5,059 nt of DNA from Burkholderiaceae bacterium (lineage in GTDB: Bacteria; Pseudomonadota; Gammaproteobacteria; Burkholderiales; Burkholderiaceae): positions 1-5,059 of the forward strand of contig JALORV010000282.1 in NCBI GenBank assembly GCA_025458735.1, given 5' to 3'. Under the pieces are notes generated by a model that saw only the letters and a program-made list of their open reading frames with translations, ran no database searches and was not told where the DNA came from. Below are positions 1-5,059 of the stretch, piece after piece. The position numbers and the translations under genes are program-made. Position 1 is the first letter of the stretch, and each line of letters starts with the position of its first letter.

Positions 1-2
1 GC

Positions 3-53
3 AGCGAGGCTGGCATCATCGCTTTCTCGAAGCGCTTCCAGCGACTCCCATGA
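3..53 (+). CDS. C-terminal tail of an unidentified upstream gene (partial)
   Basis: Reading from base 3 gives a short open stretch, SEAGIIAFSKRFQRLP, ending at TGA 51-53. That stop overlaps the ATG of the next gene as ATGA, the usual arrangement of translationally coupled operon genes. The next gene has no clear Shine-Dalgarno sequence, which fits re-initiation after this stop. Only 16 codons are visible, too few to name a family. A conserved upstream partner of metY/metZ in proteobacteria is purF, but I cannot match this tail to PurF. The evidence is positional, and a chance open stretch of this length is possible. Confidence 0.45.
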   Translation, partial: SEAGIIAFSKRFQRLP

Positions 54-1345
54 CCGCCCGCTACCCAGGTTTCGACACCCTCGCGCTGCATGCCGGGCAG
101 CCGCCGGACCCCGCCACCGGGGCGCGCGCCGTCCCGATCTACGCCACGACCTCGTTCGTGTTCGAAGACTCCGACCACGCGGCGGCGCTGTTCAACATGG
201 AACGCGCGGGCCATGTGTACTCGCGCATCTCGAACCCGACGGTGGCCGTGTTCGAGGAACGCATGGCCGCGCTCGAGAAGGGCGTCGGCGCGATCGCCAC
301 CGCCAGCGGGCAGGCTGCGCTGCACCTGGCGATCGCCACGCTGATGGGTGCCGGCGGACACATCGTGGCCAGCCGCGCGCTTTACGGCGGCTCGCACAAC
401 CTGCTGGCCTACACGCTGGCACGCTTCGGCATCGAGACGAATTTCGTCGACCCACGCAATCTTGACGCCTGGCGCACGGCGCTGCGTCCCAACACGCGGC
501 TGCTGTTCGGCGAGACACTCGGCAATCCCGGCCTCGACGTGCTCGACATTCCGGCCGTCAGTGCGGTCGCCCACGAACACGGCGTCCCGCTACTGGTCGA
601 CGCCACCTTCACCACGCCGTGGCTGATGACGCCGTTCGATCATGGCGCCGACCTCATCTACCACTCGGCCACCAAGTTCCTCGGCGGCCATGGCGTCGCG
701 ATCGGCGGCGTGCTGGTCGACGGTGGCACTTTCGACTGGCTGGCCAGCGGGAAATTCCCGACGCTGACCGAGCCTTACGCCGGTTTTCACGGCATGAACT
801 TCGCCGAGGAAAGCACGGTCGCTCCCTTCCTGCTGCGGGCGCGGCGCGAAGGGCTGCGCGACTTCGGCGCCTGCATGAGCGCGCACACCGCGTTCCTGCT
901 GCTGCAGGGGATCGAGACCCTGCCGTTGCGCATGGCGCGACACGTCGACAACGCGCGTGCGGTCGTGAAGTTCCTGAGCACACACGCGGCGGTGGAGTCG
1001 GTCGCCTATCCGGAACTGGAATCGCACCCGGACCATGCACTGGCGCAACGGCTGCTGCCGCGCGGCTGCGGCGCCGTGTTCAGCTTCAACCTGAAGGGCA
1101 CACGCGCCGCCGGCCGTGCCTTCGTCGAGGCGCTGCGCGTGTTCTCGCATCTGGCCAACGTCGGCGATGCCAGGTCGCTGGTGATCCATCCGGCCTCCAC
1201 CACGCACTTCCGCGTGCCCGACGACGAACTTGCGGCGGCGGGCATCACGCAGGGGACGATCCGGCTGTCGGTCGGACTGGAAGACCCCGCCGACCTGCTC
1301 GACGATCTCGCTCAGGCGCTCAAGCGCGCGCAGAAGGCAGGCTGA
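50..1345 (+). CDS. metY: O-acetylhomoserine aminocarboxypropyltransferase (O-acetylhomoserine sulfhydrylase)
   Basis: This is a 431-aa cytoplasmic PLP enzyme of the Cys/Met metabolism (gamma-family, fold type I) group. The family makes homocysteine from O-acetylhomoserine and sulfide, a direct-sulfhydrylation route to methionine; some members also use methanethiol. Visible landmarks are YSRISNPT (57-64), which supplies the Tyr and Arg that bind PLP phosphate in the neighbouring subunit, SGQAA (86-90) of the phosphate site, VDATFTTP (183-190) with the Asp184 that contacts the pyridine nitrogen, and SATKFLGGHG (206-215) with the Schiff-base Lys209. IRLSVGLED near 404-412 holds the substrate-carboxylate Arg405. 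The length fits MetY (about 425-435 aa) better than MetZ or MetB (about 380-400), as does the stretch after the lysine (FDW...GKFP...TEPYAGFHG). The ATG start overlaps the upstream stop as ATGA. The 3' end lies 2 nt from the hydrolase gene. All key residues are present. Acetyl versus succinyl substrate is inferred from family resemblance. Confidence 0.94.
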   Translation: MTARYPGFDTLALHAGQPPDPATGARAVPIYATTSFVFEDSDHAAALFNMERAGHVYSRISNPTVAVFEERMAALEKGVGAIATASGQAALHLAIATLMGAGGHIVASRALYGGSHNLLAYTLARFGIETNFVDPRNLDAWRTALRPNTRLLFGETLGNPGLDVLDIPAVSAVAHEHGVPLLVDATFTTPWLMTPFDHGADLIYHSATKFLGGHGVAIGGVLVDGGTFDWLASGKFPTLTEPYAGFHGMNFAEESTVAPFLLRARREGLRDFGACMSAHTAFLLLQGIETLPLRMARHVDNARAVVKFLSTHAAVESVAYPELESHPDHALAQRLLPRGCGAVFSFNLKGTRAAGRAFVEALRVFSHLANVGDARSLVIHPASTTHFRVPDDELAAAGITQGTIRLSVGLEDPADLLDDLAQALKRAQKAG

Positions 1346-1347
1346 CG

Positions 1348-2187
1348 ATGTACCTGCCCACCGAACCGCGCCTTTATGCCTACACCGGCGGCAAGCCGTT
1401 CGATCCGGCCCGGCCAACCGTCGTCTTCCTGCACGGCGCGCAGCACGACCACAGCGTGTGGATCCTGCAGAGCCGGTACTTTGCGCACCACGGCTACAGC
1501 GTGCTGGCGCTCGATCTGCCGGGCCACATGCGCAGCGCCGGACCAGCTGCGACCAGCGTGGAAGCCAGCGCCGATCTCGTCACCGCCGGGCTGGCGGCGA
1601 GCGGCGCCGGCCGCCTGCTGCTGGTGGGCCACAGCATGGGTTCGCTGCTGTGCCTCGAAGTGGCGCGTCGCCTGCCGCAGGCCGTGGCCGGCGTGGCCCT
1701 GGTTGCCACGGCGTTTCCGATGCGCGTCTCCGATGCCCTGCTCGCTGCGACGCGCACCGATCCAGCCGGCGCGATGCAGATGATCAACGTCTGGTCGCAC
1801 AGCGCCTCGATCGAGGCCTTCGAGCGCAAGCCGGCCAACCCGGGCCCGGGGTTTTCCAACGTCTGGCAGAACCAGCGCCTGATGGAGCGCATCGCGGCAC
1901 GCAACGGCGCTGCGGTACTGGCGACCGACTTCACCGCCTGCAATGCCTACGCTGGCGGCCTCGACGCTGCACGGGCATTGCGCTGCCCGGCACTGTTCGT
2001 GCTCGGCGAACACGACCAGATGACGCCGCCGAAGGCCGCGCAGCCGCTGATCGACGCAGTCGGCAACGGCAGCGTCGTGCGCGTCGCCGGTGGCGGCCAT
2101 GCGCTGATGGCCGAGCGGCCCGACGACGTGCTGCGGGCACTTGTCGCGTTCGCGGCGCGCGTGTTCGCCCCCGTCGACATCGCCTGA
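1348..2187 (+). CDS. alpha/beta hydrolase, substrate unknown
   Basis: This is a 279-aa alpha/beta-hydrolase-fold protein with no signal peptide, so probably cytoplasmic. VVFLHGAQHDHSVW (25-38) is the HG oxyanion-hole strand-turn. LALDLPGHMRS (53-63) is the usual D-PGHG-like loop. LLVGHSMGS (91-99) is the nucleophile elbow with Ser96. ALFVLGEHDQMTPP (215-228) carries the probable acid Asp223, and GGGHALMAERPD (248-259) the probable catalytic His251, so the triad is complete. The frame stays open far upstream, but ATG 1348 is the sensible start: it lies 2 nt after the metY stop, has an AAGG-type ribosome site at 1334-1337, and the homology begins there. MetX, the homoserine acetyltransferase that feeds MetY, is also an alpha/beta hydrolase, but it is much longer (about 370 aa) and has different elbow motifs, so this is not MetX. 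An esterase-type activity is plausible; the substrate cannot be read from sequence. Confidence 0.9.
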   Translation: MYLPTEPRLYAYTGGKPFDPARPTVVFLHGAQHDHSVWILQSRYFAHHGYSVLALDLPGHMRSAGPAATSVEASADLVTAGLAASGAGRLLLVGHSMGSLLCLEVARRLPQAVAGVALVATAFPMRVSDALLAATRTDPAGAMQMINVWSHSASIEAFERKPANPGPGFSNVWQNQRLMERIAARNGAAVLATDFTACNAYAGGLDAARALRCPALFVLGEHDQMTPPKAAQPLIDAVGNGSVVRVAGGGHALMAERPDDVLRALVAFAARVFAPVDIA

Positions 2188-2198
2188 AACCGTGGTGC

Positions 2199-2202
2199 GG
2201 AG
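2199..2202 (+). promoter_or_regulatory. Shine-Dalgarno GGAG supporting a TTG start
   Basis: GGAG sits 9 nt before TTG 2212 and is the best ribosome-binding match in the gap between the hydrolase and the exporter. The two nearby GTG triplets (2192, 2195) are out of frame, and the first in-frame ATG lies inside the conserved first membrane segment. TTG is therefore the likely initiator. Confidence 0.6.
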
Positions 2203-2211
2203 CCGGATTTC

Positions 2212-2844
2212 TTGCTGACCGCGGTCAACTGGGACACGTACTGGCTGTACGTACTCACCGAAATGGCCCTGTCGCTGTCGCCGGGGCCGGCGGTGATGCT
2301 GATCATCGCCTGCGGGCTGGCGCACGGCGCGCGGCGCTCGACCTGGGCCAGCCTCGGCATCCTGAGCGCTAACGCCCTTTACTTCGCGCTGTCGGCAACC
2401 GCGCTCGGCGCGGTGCTCGCCACCTCGCGCGAGTTCTTTACCGCCGTCAAGTGGGTCGGCGCGGCCTATCTGGTCTACATCGGACTGTCGGCGATCTTCG
2501 GGCGGCCGTCACCGATCACCGTGTCGCGGGCCGCCGTGGGCCATGCGCCGCGCGACCTTTACCTCGCCGGCCTGACACTGCAGCTCGCCAATCCGAAGAC
2601 GCTCGTTTTCTTCGTCGCCATCTTGCCGCAGTTCGTCGACGCGCGACTGCCGATCGGCGCGCAGATGGTCTGGCTGGCAGCCGGCTCGATCATTCCGGAG
2701 TTCTTCATCCTGGCCGGCTACGGCTGGCTCGCCTCGCGGGCGCGGCGCATTGCCACCGACCCGAACTATGCACGCTGGACGGACCGCATCGCCGGCGTGC
2801 TGGTGCTGGCGGCTGCGGCGCTGGTGCTGACGGTGACGGCCTGA
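2212..2844 (+). CDS. LysE/RhtB-family amino-acid exporter
   Basis: This is a 210-aa inner-membrane protein of the LysE superfamily, which exports amino acids such as lysine, homoserine, threonine or leucine, driven by the proton gradient. The N-terminal signature LSLSPGPAVML (20-30) matches the family's conserved S/T-PGP motif in the first helix. LQLANPKTLVFFVAILPQF (123-141) matches the central NPK motif. Hydrophobic stretches near 12-35, 45-70, 76-96, 117-142, 148-173 and 192-209 fit the usual six segments, and the length is normal. The start is TTG; the next in-frame ATG (codon 18) would remove most of the first helix. The gene follows the hydrolase by 24 nt with its own ribosome site, so it is probably co-transcribed with metY. 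RhtB-type export of homoserine or a sulfur amino acid would fit that context, but substrate specificity cannot be assigned within this family by sequence. Confidence 0.91.
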   Translation: MLTAVNWDTYWLYVLTEMALSLSPGPAVMLIIACGLAHGARRSTWASLGILSANALYFALSATALGAVLATSREFFTAVKWVGAAYLVYIGLSAIFGRPSPITVSRAAVGHAPRDLYLAGLTLQLANPKTLVFFVAILPQFVDARLPIGAQMVWLAAGSIIPEFFILAGYGWLASRARRIATDPNYARWTDRIAGVLVLAAAALVLTVTA

Positions 2845-2865
2845 CTGGGCTGTTCTGACGGCAGC

Positions 2866-3729
2866 TCAGGACTTGGGCATCCAGTCGAGCGTCCTGAACC
2901 AGAAATTGCGCCGTTGCTCCAGCCAGCCGATGTCTTCATGAAAGACGATCCAGGCGTTCAGATAGGCCAGGAAGTCGGGATCGCCGCGCTCGATCGCGAA
3001 GGCTTAGATAGTTCGCTACCGGTGACGCAGCGACGACTGCATCGAGCTTGCCTGCGGAGAACTCGTCGAAGAACTTCTCGTCGCTATCGAACGTCACGAT
3101 ACGGGCTTGCGGAAAGCGCCGCCGCACCACCGCCTCGGAGTGGCTGCCCGCCCGAACGCCGATCGACACACTGGCCTTGTCAAGGGCCGCCCGGCCTGGC
3201 TTGTCGCCGAGCTTCTTCGTGTTGCCGAGCAGTTCCACCGAGTTCACTGCGTAGGGCTGGCTGAAGTTGACCAGCAGCGCACTCGACGGCGTCGGCCACA
3301 GGCCTACCGGCCCGCGCTCAGGTCTCCGGCATAGCCGGCCAGGGTGGTGCGCACAAGCTCCAGCCGCACGCCGAGGTCGGCTGCCAGCTTGCGTGCAACG
3401 TCGACCTCGAATCCCACCAGTTCGCCGGACGGTCCCGGCAGCGCCCACGGCGGAATCACGACAATGCCGACACGCAGCACGCCGGCGCTGCGCACCGCGT
3501 CCAGCGTGGCCGCGGCCGGTCGCACGCGCGGAGCTCCGGTCAGCGGCGTCGCGACCTTCAACTCGGGGGGAAGCCGGTCCGGCGTCGCGGGCGTCGCGGT
3601 CGAGGCCGCTGGCGCCGCTGCTCCCTGTGCGAGGACGGCCGCGGCACCGAGCGCAGCCACCAGTGCCGCGCAGGCCTGCACCAGTCGACGGCCACCCCTA
3701 CCCAAACGAGCAATGGTCACAGTTCTCAT
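2866..3729 (-). pseudogene. periplasmic amino-acid-type solute-binding protein (SBP family 3), broken by two frame changes
   Basis: Three minus-strand segments together make one family-3 solute-binding protein, the periplasmic receptor type of polar amino-acid ABC importers. Segment 1 (3729-3307) has a basic and hydrophobic signal peptide (about 1-35), an Ala/Pro linker, then LRVGIVVIPPWALPG and GELVGFEVDVARKLAADLG, and ends at TAG after LSAGR. Segment 2 (about 3304-3005, other frame) reads GLWPTPSSALLVNFSQPY, then SIGVRAGSHSEAV, and KLDAVVAASPVANYL. Segment 3 (3003-2866, frame of segment 1) reads FAIERGDPDFLAYLNAWI and EQRRNFWFRTLDWMPKS, the usual C-terminus, then TGA. Each segment is conserved, so the lesions are recent or artefactual. 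Family proteins usually have about four more residues at each joint (a VDVV-like stretch after AGR, and several before FAIERGD), which suggests small deletions of 3n+1 and 3n+2 nt. The ATG lies 2 nt after the DUF3011 stop. No ABC permease or ATPase gene is in view. Confidence 0.85.
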
Positions 3730-3731
3730 GT

Positions 3732-4427
3732 TCAGCGCACCCGTTGGAAGGCCGTGGCGTTGTTCGGATCACCGTCCTGGCGCAGCACGAAGCCGCTGCC
3801 GGTCGGTTCCAGCGCATAGGAAGTGCCGTTGTCGTAATAGATCCTGTTGCCGCTGAGCCGGCCGCTGACCTGCTGACCGACGGCGTAGTACATCACCCGC
3901 CCGGACGGATCGATGTCCACGGTGATATCGGCTCGATGAACCGTATTGAAGCCGTGAAACCGCCCCACCTGGGCACTGGGAACGTTGGCATAGCCGTAGT
4001 TCGGCTGAGGTGGGTAATAGGTGTTCGGCGGAGTCGTCGCCGGTGGCGGGACATAACCCGGCTGCCGGTCATGATTCTGGCTGGCGATGGCGGCCGCGAT
4101 GGCCGCGATGCCGATACCGGCCGCAATCGCCGTGTTCCGGTTGGAGTGGCTCGATCGCTTGTCGTCGACCCAGAACTTCGCATAGCAGCCCCGATCGACC
4201 CAGATACCGGACCCGTCAGTACCCCAGGACTGCCCCTGAATGCAGGGGTGGCTGCCATAGGCCGTCATGACCCTGACGTCGCCATGCTCGCCGATGGGGC
4301 AGTACTCGTGCCGCATGTGCCGACTCTCGCAGGTCACCTCGCGCGCTACGGCAGTGACAGGCCCGATCAGAAGCATGGCGGCGCCGACAAGCAGCAAGCC
4401 AGGCAGACTCAAACGATTCACCTTCAT
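3732..4427 (-). CDS. secreted DUF3011-domain protein with hydrophobic Gly/Ala segment and C-terminal beta-rich domain
   Basis: This is a 231-aa protein of unknown function. Residues 1-28 form a Sec signal peptide (MKVNRL, then a hydrophobic core, then AVA|RE). Residues 29-86 match DUF3011: VTCES, YCPIG, SHPCIQGQSWG and GIWVDRGCYAKF, with four cysteines (33, 43, 62, 81) that could form two disulfides after export. A Gly/Ala-rich hydrophobic stretch (about 99-116) resembles a glycine-zipper or membrane segment. A Pro/Tyr-rich linker (123-146) follows, then a C-terminal domain of alternating polar and hydrophobic residues (about 154-231) that I do not recognise. ATG 4427 is preferred over the upstream in-frame ATG 4481, because a strong GGAGG lies 8 nt before it and the signal peptide begins there. 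The stop is 2 nt from the start of the solute-binding gene, so the two are probably one operon. Export to the periplasm or envelope is inferred. Confidence 0.86.
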   Translation of the reverse strand: MKVNRLSLPGLLLVGAAMLLIGPVTAVAREVTCESRHMRHEYCPIGEHGDVRVMTAYGSHPCIQGQSWGTDGSGIWVDRGCYAKFWVDDKRSSHSNRNTAIAAGIGIAAIAAAIASQNHDRQPGYVPPPATTPPNTYYPPQPNYGYANVPSAQVGRFHGFNTVHRADITVDIDPSGRVMYYAVGQQVSGRLSGNRIYYDNGTSYALEPTGSGFVLRQDGDPNNATAFQRVR

Positions 4428-4435
4428 AAACCCAC

Positions 4436-4440
4436 CCTCC
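4436..4440 (-). promoter_or_regulatory. Shine-Dalgarno GGAGG of the DUF3011 gene
   Basis: On the minus strand GGAGG is followed by an 8-nt spacer and ATG 4427. It decides the start in favour of the shorter reading (231 aa), which also puts the signal peptide at the N-terminus. The longer reading from 4481 adds 18 residues with no ribosome site of comparable quality. Confidence 0.75.
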
Positions 4441-4487
4441 GGTGCGACGCAGCACCCTGCCGCAATCGCGATGACGGTCATGACTTT

Positions 4488-4524
4488 GGCCGGGCTTGCC
4501 CTGCTGCCTAGCCAGGACCCGGCC
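4488..4524 (-). repeat. 7-bp inverted repeat in the gap upstream of the DUF3011 gene
   Basis: GGCCGGG at 4488-4494 is the exact reverse complement of CCCGGCC at 4518-4524, separated by 23 nt. It lies between the end of the serine-hydrolase gene and the DUF3011 start. No T-run follows the stem in either direction, so it is not a standard intrinsic terminator. In DNA this GC-rich such a stem can arise by chance. Confidence 0.3.
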
Positions 4525-4614
4525 CGTCATTGCAGGGCATCAGCATCGCCTGCGCTAGCCGAAAAGCGAACGCCGTCCCCCAGGCCGTTGCGGACACGCG
4601 GCCATGACGGCGGG

Positions 4615-5059
4615 TTACTTGCCGGCCGGCCGGCTCAGCATCAGCTGCTGCAACTTTGCTGCCAGCGCCTGGTGCTCAGCCGCGGAGTTCTTGCGCAGCA
4701 CGTTCGAGATCAGCGTCACCATGTAGTGGATCTTCCGGTCGCCGGCCGGGTACTCGATGATCGCGATCGAGTTCATGTAGTTCTTGACGTTGCCCATGTA
4801 CTGGCCGGCGCACTCGTACAGCGATCCCGACTTGAAGTAGACCGCGGCGCCCGCGAGCGCAGGCGCGCTGGCGAAGCGGATGCGGCGTTCGGTGACGTAC
4901 ATGAGTCGCTTGATCTCCCGGCTCGACCACTCGTCGACCAGCCTGCCCTCCTCCATGCGCAGCAGGTAGCGCATCAGTTCGCGCGCGGTGCCGTAGCTGT
5001 CACCCGGACCGGGAACGATCTGCTTGCCGGTCGCCGTGAAGAAGCTGCCCTGCCGCAGC
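4615..5059 (-). CDS. class A beta-lactamase-like serine hydrolase, C-terminal part (cut by window edge)
   Basis: The frame is open from the right edge to TAA at 4615-4617, giving 147 residues of the C-terminal portion; the true start lies beyond base 5059. VYFKSGSLYECAGQY contains KSG (Lys codon 4831-4833), which fits the K-[ST]-G active-site strand of the penicillin-recognising serine hydrolase fold. Upstream, GTARELMRYLLRMEEGRLVD resembles the helical part of class A enzymes after the omega-loop region. Downstream, NSIAIIEYPAGDRKIHYMVTLISNVLRKNS fits the last strands and the C-terminal helix. The SxxK and SDN motifs that would establish catalysis lie outside the window. Such proteins in proteobacteria are often annotated only as serine hydrolases, and true beta-lactamase activity cannot be claimed. 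The internal ATG at 4974 is not the start, because homologous-looking sequence continues upstream of it. Confidence 0.82.
   Translation of the reverse strand, partial: LRQGSFFTATGKQIVPGPGDSYGTARELMRYLLRMEEGRLVDEWSSREIKRLMYVTERRIRFASAPALAGAAVYFKSGSLYECAGQYMGNVKNYMNSIAIIEYPAGDRKIHYMVTLISNVLRKNSAAEHQALAAKLQQLMLSRPAGK

Larger units (their letters stand above)
4428..4614. other. intergenic region between the serine-hydrolase and DUF3011 genes
   Basis: This 187-nt stretch contains the DUF3011 ribosome site, a 7-bp inverted repeat (4488-4524), a short near-perfect palindrome ATGACGGTCAT (4471-4481), and three copies of ATGACGG or its complement. The gap is long enough for a promoter for the DUF3011/solute-binding pair, but I cannot point to credible -35 and -10 elements. 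Just after the hydrolase stop (minus-strand reading) a weak GGCCG/CGGCC stem can form without a T-run. Confidence 0.5.

Noticed and set aside
619..1347. N-terminal extension of the alpha/beta hydrolase reading across the 3' half of metY
   Set aside because: This stretch is Arg/Ala/Gly-rich shadow reading of metY; the hydrolase homology begins at ATG 1348, which has suitable spacing and a ribosome site.
590..2325. Long minus-strand open frames opposite metY and the hydrolase
   Set aside because: They are antisense shadows with Arg/Gln/His-rich composition and no family motifs; the plus strand is fully explained by intact genes.
2845..2880. Possible bidirectional terminator between the convergent exporter and solute-binding genes
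   Set aside because: Only 4-bp stems (for example CTGA/TCAG) can be drawn and there is no T-run on either strand; not supportable as an intrinsic terminator.
3004..3306. Programmed frameshifting or ribosomal bypass in the solute-binding gene
   Set aside because: No slippery heptamer of known type or supporting structure is evident, family members do not use recoding as far as I know, and both joints seem to lack residues; deletion or sequence error is simpler.
4428..4481. Upstream start (ATG 4481) adding 18 residues to the DUF3011 protein
   Set aside because: It would place an extra MTVIAIAAGCCVAPEGGF before a normal signal peptide and would put the strong GGAGG inside the coding region.
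3267..4511. Long plus-strand open frame (414 codons) opposite the DUF3011 and solute-binding genes
   Set aside because: Its composition is typical of an antisense shadow in GC-rich DNA, with no recognisable domain, while the minus strand carries clear signal peptides and conserved domains.

Overview
The window is GC-rich, with a strong preference for G or C at third codon positions. Every recognisable product belongs to a family common in Betaproteobacteria. The O-acetylhomoserine sulfhydrylase reads closest to Burkholderiales/Rhodocyclales-type proteins as I remember them, so a betaproteobacterial chromosome is the likely source; this is inference, not a database result. I see no mobile element, CRISPR array, tRNA or rRNA.

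Left half, plus strand (3-2844): a tight operon-like run. The last 16 codons of an unidentified gene end in an ATGA overlap with a methionine-biosynthesis gene, O-acetylhomoserine aminocarboxypropyltransferase (metY type). An alpha/beta hydrolase follows after 2 nt, and a LysE/RhtB-family amino-acid exporter follows after a further 24 nt, starting at TTG. A shared transcript is likely. Sulfur amino-acid synthesis beside an exporter from a family known to move homoserine, threonine and related amino acids is suggestive, but no direct functional link is shown.

Right half, minus strand (2866-5059), converging on the first block with only 21 nt between stop codons. In transcription order it holds: (i) the C-terminal part of a class A beta-lactamase-like serine hydrolase, cut by the window edge; (ii) about 190 nt of non-coding DNA with a small inverted repeat and three copies of a 7-mer; (iii) a secreted DUF3011 protein with a clear Shine-Dalgarno; and (iv) 2 nt later, a periplasmic solute-binding protein (family 3, amino-acid type) broken by two frame changes.

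The most notable feature is that broken solute-binding gene. Conserved family sequence reads through three successive segments in two frames, and the third segment returns to the first frame. Both breakpoints carry the same stop-containing heptamer (AGGCYTA on the plus strand), exactly 300 nt apart. At each one a few family residues appear to be missing. Either the gene is a recent pseudogene or the sequence has errors there. I found no convincing new biological system; the rest is ordinary chromosomal content.
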